A DNA stretch of 60,000 nucleotides from Bugula neritina (GCA_964035545.1 OZ037765.1:29998004-30058003), one strand, 5' to 3'; counted from the first letter of the stretch, positions 27,101 through 38,169 are shown. The notes: generated from the sequence alone by a model not told the origin. Program-made: numbers and translations.

Positions 27101-27714
27101 TTTCACAGTCAGTAAGCAAGCATTCGAATTTGACCAGCAAGTATCACAATCTATACAGTGAAAACATACAAAGATTGCAGAACAATCATGTCTACCATAA
27201 TGGCCACCAGCCTGTTTCTAGTTCAGGTGGGGTGACTACCCACCCGCCAGCTTATTCAAATATGACCAACAACACTAGGCCAAACGCTACGATAAGCACC
27301 CCGGAATTTACAAGCCCGCACTTGTTGAACAGTTCTGTTAAATCTACAAATCATTGGATGACACAACCTGTCAGACATCAGTTGCCCAGCAACCACATGA
27401 TGCCAAGTGTGACTCAACCCTTGCATCACGTCCCGGGTTCGGCGTCTGTGACTAACTCCGCCATGACACGGTTGCAGATGCATCCTTATGCTACACAATC
27501 CTTACAGTTTCCCTCAGCTGAAGTGAAAAACCCTGCGAAGTATTTAAAATATTCGATGCCTGATTTTGAATTACCCCAGGATGCAATGGCAGCTTTTAAT
27601 GGCTCAAACAATCTACAAAGTACACGACCAAATTCTAATAAACTCGCCACACTTTTAGAAAGTGATAATTCTAATGGAGTTTTGAAGAAATCGTTTCCAA
27701 TGGACTTCACCTAG
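11089..27714 (+). CDS. TET: TET methylcytosine dioxygenase, complete, about 2093 aa
   Basis: It oxidises 5-methylcytosine in DNA to 5-hydroxymethylcytosine and further, using Fe(II) and 2-oxoglutarate, in the nucleus. Coding exons: 11089-12180, 12291-12365, 12637-12843, 15356-15691, 16371-16583, 16746-16812, 17130-17750, 18494-18578, 19663-19756, 19997-20205, 21428-21662, 22499-22636, 23300-23443, 23655-24368, 24484-24627, 25101-25214, 25618-25731 and 26035-27714; all phases join. Order: Ser/Pro/Gln-rich N-terminus, CXXC finger (325-358), disordered Ser/Thr-rich linker, Cys-rich domain (about 864-1078), split double-stranded beta-helix, Ser/Thr-rich tail. Iron ligands are H1112 and D1114 (HRD) and H1436 (RELHATT). 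The residues matching human TET2 2-oxoglutarate contacts R1261, H1416, R1896 and S1898 are R993, H1143, R1451 and S1453. Length is close to that of vertebrate TET1-3. There is a single ATG choice (stop just upstream). Family assignment is secure; small linker exons could have been missed. Confidence 0.95.
12844..15355 (+). other. TET intron with 19-bp minisatellite
   Basis: A 2.5-kb intron. No coding exon with matching phase 0 and a conserved motif was recognised. It holds a 19-bp tandem array at 13624-13787 (unit actagttgctagttactat, about 8.5 copies). This is one of the few arrays in the window not close to a splice donor. Confidence 0.6.
13624..13787. repeat. 19-bp minisatellite, about 8.5 copies
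   Basis: The unit is actagttgctagttactat with scattered substitutions (act/gct, tat/tct/tgt). It lies about 780 nt from the nearest upstream splice donor. Confidence 0.9.
15664..15747. repeat. 28-bp triplication spanning a TET splice donor
   Basis: Three copies of gccaatggggtgaaggg(t)ttgcaaggta end at potential donors that start at 15692 (gtaagc), 15720 (gtaagc) and 15748 (gtgagt). Only the first keeps the phase-0 junction with the next exon at 16371, because each extra unit adds 28 nt (+1 frame). Confidence 0.92.
16880..17040 (+). mobile_element. MITE-like element, copy 1 (TET intron)
   Basis: About 160 bp. It starts taggtgcagtaatggagaaattg and ends near tctcaactctctacttctgc; the ends are imperfect inverted repeats (GCAGTAxTGGAGAAATTG). 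The interior (AGCAAAAGAAGTTATGTTCT and the CCCGAGCTCCAAACC segment) is shared with copies at about 34041-34190 (inverted) and 39935-40097. No coding capacity. It fills most of the intron 16813-17129. Confidence 0.75.
17130..21662 (+). CDS. TET: TET exons: linker and Cys-rich domain
   Basis: Exons 17130-17750, 18494-18578, 19663-19756, 19997-20205 and 21428-21662. The first carries a Ser/Thr-rich linker and ends in CGCINRP, where the Cys-rich domain begins. The second encodes [10 protein letters not shown], the third [17 protein letters not shown], the fourth the RRC triplet (993-995) and the fifth CACQGW, FGCSWS and [10 protein letters not shown]. These motifs align directly with the zinc-binding Cys-rich subdomain that packs on the TET catalytic core. 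Phases run 1, 2, 0, 2, 0 and join without error. Confidence 0.94.
17775..18245. repeat. 31-bp minisatellite, about 15 copies
   Basis: The unit contains gtgttgactgttgtgtcac and tacatgcacaga, with few variants (agtgtaatggctgtt, gaatgttgtat). It begins about 24 nt after the donor of TET exon 17130-17750. Direct repeats with no unique spacers. Confidence 0.95.
20206..21427 (+). other. TET intron, no internal feature recognised
   Basis: A 1.2-kb intron between the exon ending in RRCGTNQP and the exon starting with RDCACQGW. I see no repeat array, exon-like motif or mobile element in it. The intron at 18579-19662 (1.1 kb) is similarly plain. Confidence 0.5.
21674..21712. repeat. Short 12-bp tandem repeat after TET donor
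   Basis: About three copies of tcacatgactgg, starting roughly 12 nt downstream of the donor of exon 21428-21662. Confidence 0.8.
22499..23443 (+). CDS. TET: TET exons: first half of the catalytic double-stranded beta-helix
   Basis: Exons 22499-22636 and 23300-23443. The first contains GRPFSG and [12 protein letters not shown] with the first two iron ligands (H1112, D1114). The second contains [14 protein letters not shown], whose His (1143) corresponds to a 2-oxoglutarate contact in TET2. Thr1104 appears to stand where vertebrate TETs have Cys (TET2 C1374), a modest substitution near the active site. Both exons are phase 0. Confidence 0.94.
22650..22885. repeat. TAG/AGT trinucleotide-rich tract after TET donor
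   Basis: A diffuse TAG-rich tract, with its purest part (about ten GTA units) at 22810-22836, begins within about 20 nt of the donor that follows the iron-ligand exon ending at 22636. Confidence 0.8.
23655..24368 (+). CDS. TET: TET exon: low-complexity insert splitting the catalytic core
   Basis: It encodes 238 residues between the two halves of the beta-helix. It begins with a basic segment ([11 protein letters not shown]), continues Gln/Pro/Gly-rich, and ends acidic (VDVDESDDV, then [11 protein letters not shown]). Vertebrate TETs have an unstructured insert here; this one is on the short side. Such inserts are the main site of length variation in TETs and are dispensable for catalysis in crystal constructs (family knowledge). 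Confidence 0.9.
24484..25731 (+). CDS. TET: TET exons: second half of the catalytic core
   Basis: Exons 24484-24627, 25101-25214 and 25618-25731. The first carries [21 protein letters not shown] (H1436, third iron ligand) and [10 protein letters not shown] (R1451, S1453). The second begins [11 protein letters not shown], matching the conserved HK...KHGL segment, and continues as a charged helix. The third is basic ([19 protein letters not shown]). All are phase 0. Confidence 0.93.
25231..25373. repeat. 30-bp minisatellite, about 4.5 copies, after TET donor
   Basis: The unit contains gactagtcagctagtcatg followed by tgttataacta, with substitutions. It starts about 17 nt after the donor of exon 25101-25214. 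Confidence 0.88.
26035..27714 (+). CDS. TET: TET last exon: end of catalytic domain and Ser/Thr-rich tail
   Basis: It encodes 559 residues to TAG. Residues up to about 60 are basic ([13 protein letters not shown]), then contain [20 protein letters not shown], which resembles the end of TET catalytic domains (...VTGPYNRY). The rest is a Ser/Thr/Asn-rich disordered tail with no domain I recognise, ending SFPMDFT. The frame is open for a further 30 nt upstream, but the acceptor (ttgttacag at 26034) matches the incoming phase and fixes the start. Confidence 0.92.
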   Translation, partial: KPGRKPGRKQKKKLDLAVVRYLWPQAVNHPKVSMRPFFTTSWVKPRCLITGPYQKWISLHESPVKNPIVLDPKLPSLASSLPSTSSTQTTSTITTSAATSGNLSSAVSTAKINSSTAGNIAAVNSVTVTSKTNDSTPGTSAANNPMTSISKTNNSATSKAAASQLTVISSSNNSLPSNSAVSSSVITTTSRTCVEVINPVTSAQSAPTATHTTSSDFAVGNTTDPLPSKQLPAHSNLKARLPPYITEPPHLSKFLHTNSSSLPNQDVTNGQSKLPNSGVVTKSNKQETEAGLQAIDTHLSEREGSSAGFAQGQGQVNCVPSTSGAALPTSIERTGSQQSKVESVASINNWLLQPPVSQSVSKHSNLTSKYHNLYSENIQRLQNNHVYHNGHQPVSSSGGVTTHPPAYSNMTNNTRPNATISTPEFTSPHLLNSSVKSTNHWMTQPVRHQLPSNHMMPSVTQPLHHVPGSASVTNSAMTRLQMHPYATQSLQFPSAEVKNPAKYLKYSMPDFELPQDAMAAFNGSNNLQSTRPNSNKLATLLESDNSNGVLKKSFPMDFT

Positions 27715-29180
27715 CATGAATTTTTTGTTGTTAGTTTTTTTTTCTAGTTCATTAGTTGCTTTGCTCGTAGAATTAAATCATGAAAAAATAGTTATTTACA
27801 GGTAGCCTTTAGATGGTAAGGTTAAATATTTATGCTAATAGGGAGGTGAACCTGCCATGATATCTTATAAAACCGAAAATATTTCTTTCAAAGTTTATGT
27901 CTGCCTAAATTTAAAATGATGTGTTCACATTTTTATTTATTTTCATTTATTGTGTATGCTAAGGATGCACCCCCCCCCCCACTACTTGTAAGAAATGTGC
28001 TTCATGCTCCTTTTCTTTGAAGTTCTCAAATTAGATCTCCCATTTTGTCACAATCACTTTTAAGTTAAAATGTGTTGAATAAGAATTAAAATATGGTGTT
28101 TTGGGATGTTGCATGGCAATGAAGGTCACCTAGCTATTAGCCTTAAATATTTGCTGTGTTCGAAATTGTAAAAGTATAAATATTTTATTTTAATACTGTG
28201 TAAAAAGTTATAGCTAATTATTTTTCATATTAGTCTTTTGGCAAACAATTCAAATTGCAGTTTTCCATCTATTTTTATGCATAATTGCATAGCTTTTATA
28301 CTGCACTTTCTAGTACTACTTTTATTATTATTACTGTATATTGAGCATGGCTTTTAGTTTTTATTGACATTTTGTACAGATTTTTAACTTCTCAGCATTT
28401 TCAGACTTGTACAGTATTAATTTTGTAGTAATTCATCATCTATAAAACAGATATTGGCCTTCTGCCCACAGTTGCAAATGAATATATCTTGCACAACCAA
28501 TATCTATTAATTGTATCAATGTAAACTCCTTTTGCTATATTATTGGAAAGTAGTTGTAGTTATCTCTGGTAGGTTTATATCACAACATCTTTACTGATTT
28601 ATTATTACATAATTTTCTTAATGAAAACTATAGCAAACTTTCAAGTGATATTGTAAATCATTGGGATATTATGTTATATAAATAATTATTGCTACAGAAG
28701 TTAGTATATATCATCATCATTGTATAGTGCTGCAAGTGTTTTAGATTAGTAACAATTGTATATTATGTTCATGTAGAATTCTTTTTTGTAGTTTTTATGT
28801 CCAATTGAAATATGTTTCATAATTACTGTAAGTAATATTAATTTAATAGCAACTGTTTTTTATTGTTTATATTTATAAAGTTATATTTAAAAGGCATTTA
28901 GTTCGTCATCGAACAGTACTCTCCTCACTTGATGTGGTCTAAGCCCTTCCAGATTTTCTTGCAAAATTTTGCTAAAAATAGGAAATCCCATTGGTGGGAT
29001 TTTTGGTGCTGTGAAGGCTGATCACTAGAGGCACAATGCTTTCTAGTTTTACTAAAGTCAATAGTCAACTATTTTAGTTCTACTCATTAGAAAGCAAGCG
29101 TTTGTAGATGATTTGTTAATGAGTAATAATGTGAGCTGTGATTGTTTTAGACTGTCAATAAAATAATAAATGCAACATGA
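27715..29180 (+). other. TET 3' UTR
   Basis: No frame or domain is seen after the stop. It is AT-rich with a C14 run at 27970. The first well-placed polyadenylation signal is AATAAA at 29157-29162, giving a UTR of about 1.45 kb. Confidence 0.55.
29157..29162 (+). terminator. Poly(A) signal AATAAA, TET
   Basis: A canonical hexamer in gtcAATAAAataataaatg, overlapping a second AATAAA-like site. It is placed between TET and the first sulfotransferase. Confidence 0.5.
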
Positions 29181-29804
29181 TACATTGCTTTATTTCTTGC
29201 TATGTCATACTGAAAAGAATATGATATGTCTGTAACACGGATGGTGTCTAAGCTTTAGTTGACAAGAAGATTGCCCATGCTGATAAACCAACTTTACGTA
29301 TTTGAAACTCATTAGATGTTAATTGTAAAATTTTGAAACTGTCATGAAATTACAAATCCTGATAATTTTGGCAAGACATATTATTGAACAGCATTGTCAG
29401 AATAGTCTCTCAATTTTTGTCTATGAATTTAAATGGTAAAATGATTTTAAACATCTAACCAATTTAGATATTGCCATTTTTTAGTTGAAGGAAATGGTTT
29501 AAAAGTAGTACGCAATAAATTAATATTTTTCTGATTCTGCTTTTATGGCTTCAAAATTTGTTTATTCTTTCCAAATACAGAACTTAATGGTTGTGAAACT
29601 TTTCTCAGCTGATGTATATAATATGTGCCTCACTCACCAGTAGTTTTAGTTGACTGTTTTTACGAGTTCTATTTTTATCAGAGTGATTTATTTGGCTGGT
29701 GCACATTAGTAGGTATTGAGTCGGTATTGGGTTAGAAACACGAAACTAGGGGACTGCTAAGCTCAGTATTTTCGAAACAACTCTTAATCTCATAGAACAC
29801 GCAG

Positions 29805-29995
29805 TACTAAGATATAGTATACAGTAATAGACTGATAGTATATAGTGCACAGTACTAATATGTAGTAAATAGTATCAGTACATTATACGTAGTATACAGT
29901 GCTAGTATATAGTACTATGTAGTATATAGTACCAGTATATTATAGCAAGTACACATTACCAGTATATAGTACACAGTAGTACTAGCACACTTTAA
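29805..29995. repeat. AGTATAC/AGTATATAGTAC cluster upstream of sulfotransferase 1
   Basis: Imperfect repeats of agtatacagtactagtatatagtac-type sequence, rich in short palindromes. A related cluster occupies 38170-38300 at the same place upstream of sulfotransferase 2, so it probably belongs to the duplicated unit. Confidence 0.75.
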
Positions 29996-29999
29996 GCCA

Positions 30000-30278
30000 C
30001 CAGATATTAACCAATCAACATGCTGATAATATATCGACTATGCAAATAAATATACTTTATATTCATTGGTTGACCATCGGTTATCAAACTTTGACCAATA
30101 GCATGAAATAATTGTATGTGTAGGCAATTTAATAATGCAGTAAAATATTATATACCTATTATTATATCTAATGATTTATTCGTTTCAGCATTCGCATTCG
30201 ATCAGCATTTTCTGATTGCTATTCAGTTAATGCTTTAGCAGCAGCATATTTATTACGTACTCTTTACACCTGTCAGCT
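30000..30278 (+). promoter_or_regulatory. Probable promoter of sulfotransferase 1 (CCAAT box, POU octamer)
   Basis: ATTAACCAATCAACA at 30007-30021 and the octamer ATGCAAAT at 30040-30047 have counterparts at the same spacing in the second gene (38323-38337 and 38363-38370). An inverted CCAAT (attggtt) follows at 30065. Closer to the ATG, attcagttaatgctt is also shared. The conserved blocks sit in otherwise diverged sequence, which is what argues for function; factors and start site are inferred. Confidence 0.5.
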
Positions 30279-33200
30279 ATGATGGCAATTTCTAGAAGAA
30301 TTATTAAAGTGCTTTTAATCTCAGCATTGATAAGCTTTTCACCATTTTTTATATATCAGTCCTCTTTACACCATTTACTAAAAAGTATACCAGGATATTA
30401 CAAGCTCAACAAAGACTCTGTAGAATATAAGGGAAGTACTAAACAGAACGGAGAGGAGGAGTTGTGGGTACCTGACTGGTATAACCACACAGATGTAGGT
30501 GATGTGCTACACAGGCGTCTACAGACTGTTAGAGAAAGATGCATCGAGTATACTGGCTACAGAAACCAGTGGAAAGAAAAACCTAGAATAAAAAATGCCA
30601 GTTCTGGGAGCATAAATTATTGTTACACTGCGAAAGCAGGCAGCACATTCTGGAACAACTTACTACTAGCTGTCAGAAAAACATCAAAAACAGTAGCAGC
30701 TAAAGGAATTATTGTGAGTTCGTTTGTATTAATTCTTTCTAGGAGCTAAATTTTGGATAGGCCTACTTTTACCGTTTAGTTCACAGTATTTTTACAACAA
30801 AATATCTAGCTATATATAGGCTACTGTCTAACATGATAATATTAGAATAATTATGTATCCAAACTTTATCTCTAAGTTATTTAAAATAACTTTGTAAATA
30901 TTCTATCTTTTAAGCTTTTTATAAGCTGCTGAGTTGCTCACAAATTATAACCACCATGTTTGGAGATTTGTATTACAGAAATGTTAAACAGCGATTCTCA
31001 ACTTATTAGGAACTGAAAAGTTGTCAAACATTGTTGGCAAAGCTCTAAGTTTCGGTGAAAGTATTTTATTACGCAAAATCAGGTCAACTTTTGGACATAA
31101 ATATCAACTCTCTCAAAAAAGTAAATGAATGAAATTGGCTTTCATTGATGAGAAACATGCATATGCATATTCATGTTACAAATTGCTTTTAAAAAATATT
31201 TATCTATAGAAGCTGACAACTATTAGAAACCCTTGGCATCGTTTGGTTAGCACATACATCCAAAAGTTTGACTCAGGTAATGAAGAAATGTGGAGAATGC
31301 ATGCCCACATTATGTGCCACAAAGGCTTTTCTCAAAGGCCATCTTTCAGGTTTTTGGACATTTTTCTACATCTAATGAATTAAATAGACAACATCAGATA
31401 TTTTAGTGAAAACAGCTGCAAAATTTTAAACTATGAATTAAGTTGAAGAGTTTTGAGGGTCTAAAATTTAGACTCTAAATTGATTGTTAGGTGCGGACCA
31501 ACTAGTTTTCATGTTTGTAGAGAGTTTGTGAAAGATTGTGTCTTGGCACGGTGGATTTTACATGAGTACAACACACACTGGTTACCAGCAGCAGAAAGAT
31601 GTGATATTTGTAGAGGAGATTTAGACTTTATAGGTAAGTGAATAAAATTTTATTTGCCAAGTATTGGCCAACAGGGTTGGACAGTGTTTGTATAAATACT
31701 ATTCAAAAATTTGGTTCAGTGGAAATCAGAAGGCAGAATCTTTGCTGAAGCAATCTTTATTATTTTCTAGAAAAAACCTTGAGTGAAGCTTGTGATTACT
31801 GCAGCCTACCCAATGTGCCTTAAAAATACTTGTTAGACAGTTAAAGTCTTAGTTATAATCGGCAGGGTTTTGCGCTACTTTCCCCCTCTTATTTCTATAG
31901 CCAAGCTGAACACTTGTCATTAGCCAGTGACATCAAGTTGGCTAGTGGCTAATCTTCTTATTTTATAAACCAGGTTAAATTACTCCTTTCAAGGGGATGA
32001 ACCATTTTATTCTCTAAGTCTAAGATAACAACTCAGTAGAAAAGCTAGTAGCCAATTAATTGGTTGTGAGGCTTTAGGTTTTAATCTAGAATCTTTTATC
32101 AAGTTTGTGTCATTGACTTTAAGGAATATAAAAGATGTTACATTCAAGGCTGAAACTACTTCTTATTTAGTAAATCAGGTTTTAGTGGAAACGGATTTTT
32201 ATTAAAAAGAAGTAATCTTGTTTACAAAGACTATATACCGTATGATGTACTGGAGTGCATTGTAAACTACTAGCGGGTAAAGAAAAGCTCTAGGCAAACA
32301 ACCTCTATACGTCTACGTATGTTACAAATTATCCCACGTTATAAGTTCTTAGGAAATTAAAGCTGTTGCAGTGTTCTACTGGTTGCAGTGAATATATTGA
32401 TATTTATCGTAAAAACTATTATATCAGCCACAAAGAGAAAATATAGCAGATTAAGAATTAATGGGGAGTTTACTACTTAACATTTGAGCTTTGGCTAATC
32501 AAAACCGACTGCATTTAAGAGTTGGTTTATGCTTTTTATTTATTCTTACAAATAAATAAAGATACTCTTTCAGATCTACAGCAAAATTCATGTTTTAGCT
32601 GTACAGTTTGTACCACCACGGATAGCAGAGGAAGGCAAAATCAAGCGCACGTCACTCGGTTCTGCAGTGCCATTATCATTACTGTTTAAAACTAAAAATG
32701 TTCTGTTATTTTCACTTTAGAGGAACGTTTATTAAAAAAAACATGTAGTAACAGTAGTAACATGTGCTACAAAATTCCGGGTGGACTTTTTTCTATGAAC
32801 TGTAGCTAAGGTGCATGCATGGCTGAGGTTTGTGACTGGAGTACGGAAGGGAGAGGGGGGAGCAAATGAGCAAATCACAATTTATTTCAGTCAAATACAT
32901 GTATATTCCCTCAATGGTGTAATATATAATGATTATCATGACTATCTACTAGTAGAAACAGCGGAGTGTTTTGTATTATGTATAAAATGGCAAAGCTTTA
33001 ACCTCACCAGATGTATATATTAGGGGAGCTTCAACTTGTAGTTTTGTAGTCTTACCATGATGTTTTTGATATTTTACAAAAAGGTCAGAAATGGCTATAT
33101 CTATAGATTTTAGTAACATTTCATCCAACTCTTTGGGCACAAAAACTAATAACAGTGAGCAGGGTGCAATAATCAGGTGGCCCATTATGCCCCGGTCAGC

Positions 33201-34785
33201 GTGGCCCATTGTGCCCCAGATGGCCAAATTGAAAATAAATGTGCTTCAAGGAAAATTTATTTCAGTGTTTGTTGTTATACTAGTTAAGCAATGTAGAGAC
33301 AAGCAATGGCAACAATATTAGTAAAATATAGGTTTTTTGCCTTTGAGTGTAAAAAGTTATAAAGCTTTAACGACATCCTAAAAAATTTACAAAAAGTAGG
33401 TAAAAACAGTTTTTTACTCGCCTTTTCAACACATATGTTCCGCAAGTGTTGAAACTACAAAGGCTGAATAATTATGTCAATATCTTTTTAAGAAAAAAAA
33501 TCACAACTCTAAGTCAATAAGTTCTCTCACAATTTGGCCGGCTTTTTGTACCCCTATGACCATTGTGCCCCCCCTCCCCCCCCTGTTACCCCTATAATAT
33601 AGAGAGCAAACTATTCAACTATATTAACCTGCTACTGGTTGCAGTTCAACTTTAGGACAGACTTAATTTGATCCTTCTGTTTATTGTAGCTGCCATTATT
33701 TCATATAACTACAAAGCATCTTAAGTTCGTACAACTTTTCTGTAAACTACAGCGCTGCAAGGCTTAAAATAGATTGACATTTATTTTAGTTTTGAAAACT
33801 GCTAAGAAGCAATAAGCCTTTACTTTACTTTATGTAAAGATAATTTAATCTGTTTCTTGTCTTTTGAAATTGCTTTTGTAAAAATGTGCAGCCAATTAAG
33901 CTTTTGAGTCAAAAAAGTTCAAGATAGCAAAAAACTATGAAAGCAGAATTACTTGTAACAAATCACTCATGTGGAGCCAATGCTAAACTAATAATTATAG
34001 CCATTATGGGGTGACAAAATGCATTGCATTTATGGCATTTAGGGGCAGTAGTGGCGAAATTGAGATAGTCTAAGTTCTTTAATTTTATTATTTGGGGCGC
34101 AGGTGAAGATGTTTGTAAGAACATAACTTTTTTCGATACTCTTTACCTTTAGCCATTCGAGCACAAAATGCGGCTCATTTGCATTAATGCTCACTTCAAG
34201 TTTCCACATGTAGGAAAACTGGAATTGGACAAGCAGCTGCCCAACAGGCAACTTGGGCTCTCAAATATATATTTAGCACTGTAGACACTGATATTTGCTT
34301 ACAATATTTCTTTTGCATTGTTTTGTTGCTCAAAAGGCCCTCCTCCTTACAACAATACTTGATGTCTTAAAAAATTTAAAGTGGTGCTTACTTTCTTAAC
34401 TATAGCATCCGCAAATTGATGTTAAAATTAAAGACCTCAACTAAAATTCTATTTCATGCATTTTAAAATAAATATTTTATAAATGAGTCGTGGTCTTTGC
34501 AAGGGTTATATATGTGTACACTTTGTAGTTGCTGTAGAAAATATGAAAAATGAATCTATCTATGTTCTCAAAGCTTCAAATGTGTCAAACTATAAAGAAA
34601 TCTATAATGGAATAAGGCAATCAACTATCAGACTGAATGAGAAACAGAAAAAATCAACCAACTATCAAGACTACTACAAGGATTTGGATAAAAAAGATAT
34701 TGAAATGTTAGCTGAACTCTACAGTTTTGATATTTATTTGTTTAGTTACCCAAAATCTCCTTTAATTTTCCAAGTAAAGCCATAA
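30279..34785 (+). CDS. Carbohydrate sulfotransferase 1 (Sulfotransfer_2 family), 314 aa
   Basis: Four exons: 30279-30713, 31210-31349, 31521-31633 and 34529-34785 (TAA). A type II Golgi membrane enzyme that should transfer sulfate from PAPS to a glycan. A hydrophobic anchor is seen at about residues 8-27, and N-glycosylation sites at NHT 69-71 and NAS 106-108. The 5'-phosphosulfate loop is CYTAKAGSTFW (115-125) and the 3'-phosphate motif TIRNPWHRLVS (149-159). Exon 3 has HWLPAAERCDICRGDLDFIG, matching the HWxPxxxxCxxCxxxYDFIG block of HNK-1/chondroitin/dermatan-type sulfotransferases. The C-terminus (YYKDLDKKDIEMLAELYSFD) matches the family end. The gap between the two PAPS motifs is only about 25 residues, shorter than usual. 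The acceptor sugar cannot be told. It is a tandem paralogue of 38575-40512. Confidence 0.88.
31634..34528 (+). other. Sulfotransferase 1 intron 3 (2.9 kb)
   Basis: Its first 60 nt are nearly identical to intron 3 of the paralogue, then it diverges. It contains a MITE-like copy near 34041-34190 and two tggcccattRtgcccc units (33179-33219) with a related C-rich stretch at 33560-33590. The paralogue's equivalent intron is only 455 nt. Confidence 0.6.
34041..34190 (-). mobile_element. MITE-like element, copy 2 (sulfotransferase 1 intron 3)
   Basis: Inverted relative to the other copies. From the left it reads gggcagtagtggcgaaattgagatagtctaag, the complement of the right end of the copy at 39935-40097. 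It continues through ggggcgcaggtg and cataactttttt, which match the interior. The far end is diverged and the boundary is uncertain. Confidence 0.65.
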
Positions 34786-36360
34786 ACTGTCTCAAAAGTT
34801 ATCTGTGGATAATTTAAGGTGATACAGCATCTTTAACATGCCATAACATTGGTGAGGTTACCAATTATATCAGAATGATAAAGATGATAACAGCTGTTGC
34901 AGTAATATTAGTCAATGCAGTTTTATAAGTTAAATTCAACAGTTTTTCAAACGCATTTTAAATATGTAGTGTTTCGAGTAAATATTTTTATTCTCAATCT
35001 TTGTTCTGCCCAACACTTTGAACAAACGTATGCAGACTTATGTCCCTTCTGATAGCTTAGAGCATTTTCCTTATCATCAAGACAAATGTTTTTTTCTGCA
35101 ATTAATACATCACACTGCTTTTATTTAAATTAAAGAAGCTAAGGGAGTTGAATATAATATACTGTACGATTAAAAACATTTTAGAGTTGTAAGCTTTTGA
35201 TAAAATGCAATGAAAGCAGATAACTCTAACTTTGTAAAAAAACCAACACCTACTTCGAAGCAAAACTGGTGATTTGTGATCTCATAGAATAAACTTTCCT
35301 GATTTTAGCAATCTACAACGTACAATTTATTTATTGTTAAAAAAAGAGCATGCTAACACCATATTATGCGGTAATTTACCCCTCCCTCCCCCTCATGCAT
35401 GAGTCAGGTAGGCTTTCAGGCAAACAAGCAGACTAGCATTTAAATCTGAGAAGAAAATAAACAAATATATTGATTGAGCAAAAAAGCCATTTGAAGTTGA
35501 AAAATTTCATCAATACTAGAAGATGATCAAAGAAATGTGACACGACTGTTCTAGTTCAACTTTCTAAGCTGTAAACTGTTTTCCAAATATAGTCACAGTT
35601 TCCATTCACTGGACTAATTTTGTTGACACCATAGTTCAAGAGCTCAGTATTTCACAAAGGTCCTGTGATTCCCATAACATTTATAATCTAGCATTGAGCT
35701 CTTTTTTACAAGCATATTTTGAATATTTCTCCTCAGTGCACCTACAAAGTTTACAATCTGAAAATAGCTTATAAAATATGATGATTAAATTCACTGAATT
35801 GAATGGCACTATTAGTGACAGCCCTGCATACATGAAGATCACTGGGAGTGAAACCTGTGCGCTATGTGTGAATGTACATAACTCGCGGTGGTACGTGATT
35901 CAGTGGTCCCAGTAGCTCCTATATAGTATAATTGTTAGCCTGCTGACTTGCAAGTTAAAAGTCTAAAGTTAGAAGTTAGAAGTCTGCCGGTGGGGGCAGT
36001 TAGTTTACAGATTTCTAATAAACCAATTATAGACAAAACTGCCAAGAGATACTTTAACAAACTAGAAACTTGATAATGTGAACAATATTATAATACTCTG
36101 GGGCATTTGGCTCAGTCACTAAGTAAATGATAAGTTAGTCAACAATGACAGTCTTTTCTTTCAATATATTTGATTAGCAAATATTAGCATTGAAAGTTAA
36201 CTTAAATGCTGGCTGAGTATTTCTTATACTTGGCTTACATTTTTTTTATAAACCAGGCTTGGATCTTTTGTATGCATTCATTAACCAGCCTACGCCACGA
36301 CTTTCATGTCACAGCTAATTCCTACAAGTTAATGCACATATAGAAAGTCATTAAATACGT
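34786..36360. other. Spacer downstream of sulfotransferase 1
   Basis: AT-rich, with no supported gene. A tRNA-like remnant (gttagcctgctgacttgcaag) lies near 35930-35965. Confidence 0.5.
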
Positions 36361-36364
36361 TTTA

Positions 36365-36367
<3 letters not shown>

Positions 36368-36425
<58 letters not shown>
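36368..36425. repeat. (AT)n microsatellite
   Basis: About 29 AT units, directly beside the hammerhead-like motif. Confidence 0.97.
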
Positions 36426-36428
<3 letters not shown>

Positions 36429-36480
36429 CTGTGTACAGCAGCTGTTTCGGGATTTGTCCCCTCATCAGAATAGAGTACCA
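36421..36480 (-). ncRNA. Hammerhead ribozyme-like motif
   Basis: On the minus strand the two catalytic core boxes occur in order: CTGATGA (complement of 36462-36468) and GAAA (complement of 36445-36448). Between them GGGG ACAAA TCCC can form stem II. After GAAA, ACAGC and GCTGT can pair as a very short stem III, and a possible cleavage triplet GTA follows (36436-36434). Stem I pairs only partly (several mismatches), so activity is doubtful. Type I hammerheads with minimal stem III are known from Penelope-like retroelements and retrozymes, and this looks like a remnant of one. No reverse transcriptase frame is seen nearby. Confidence 0.6.
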
Positions 36481-36697
36481 TGGCCCACACTTTCGCAATA
36501 GTAGAAACTTATAGTTTTACTAAAGCATATTTAAAAGGCGTGTAAAACCAAGCCAGAGACCTCAAGTGACTTTAGGGGTCGCTTAGGAGTCACAAGCCTT
36601 GCGAAATGCTAGCAGCTTGAGTTTGTGACCATGATTAGAGTGCTAAATCACTTAATGTCATTGCTGAGCATTAAATGAGAGCATAATAAATGAGAGC

Positions 36698-38111
<1,414 letters not shown>

Positions 38112-38169
38112 AATTAACGATAATATAAATTAAAGATTTGACATTTCTATATATAACAGAAATTCTAAA

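Noticed and set aside
32811-33321. Small frames within sulfotransferase 1 intron 3
   Set aside because: No domain, no splice logic and no counterpart in the paralogue's intron.
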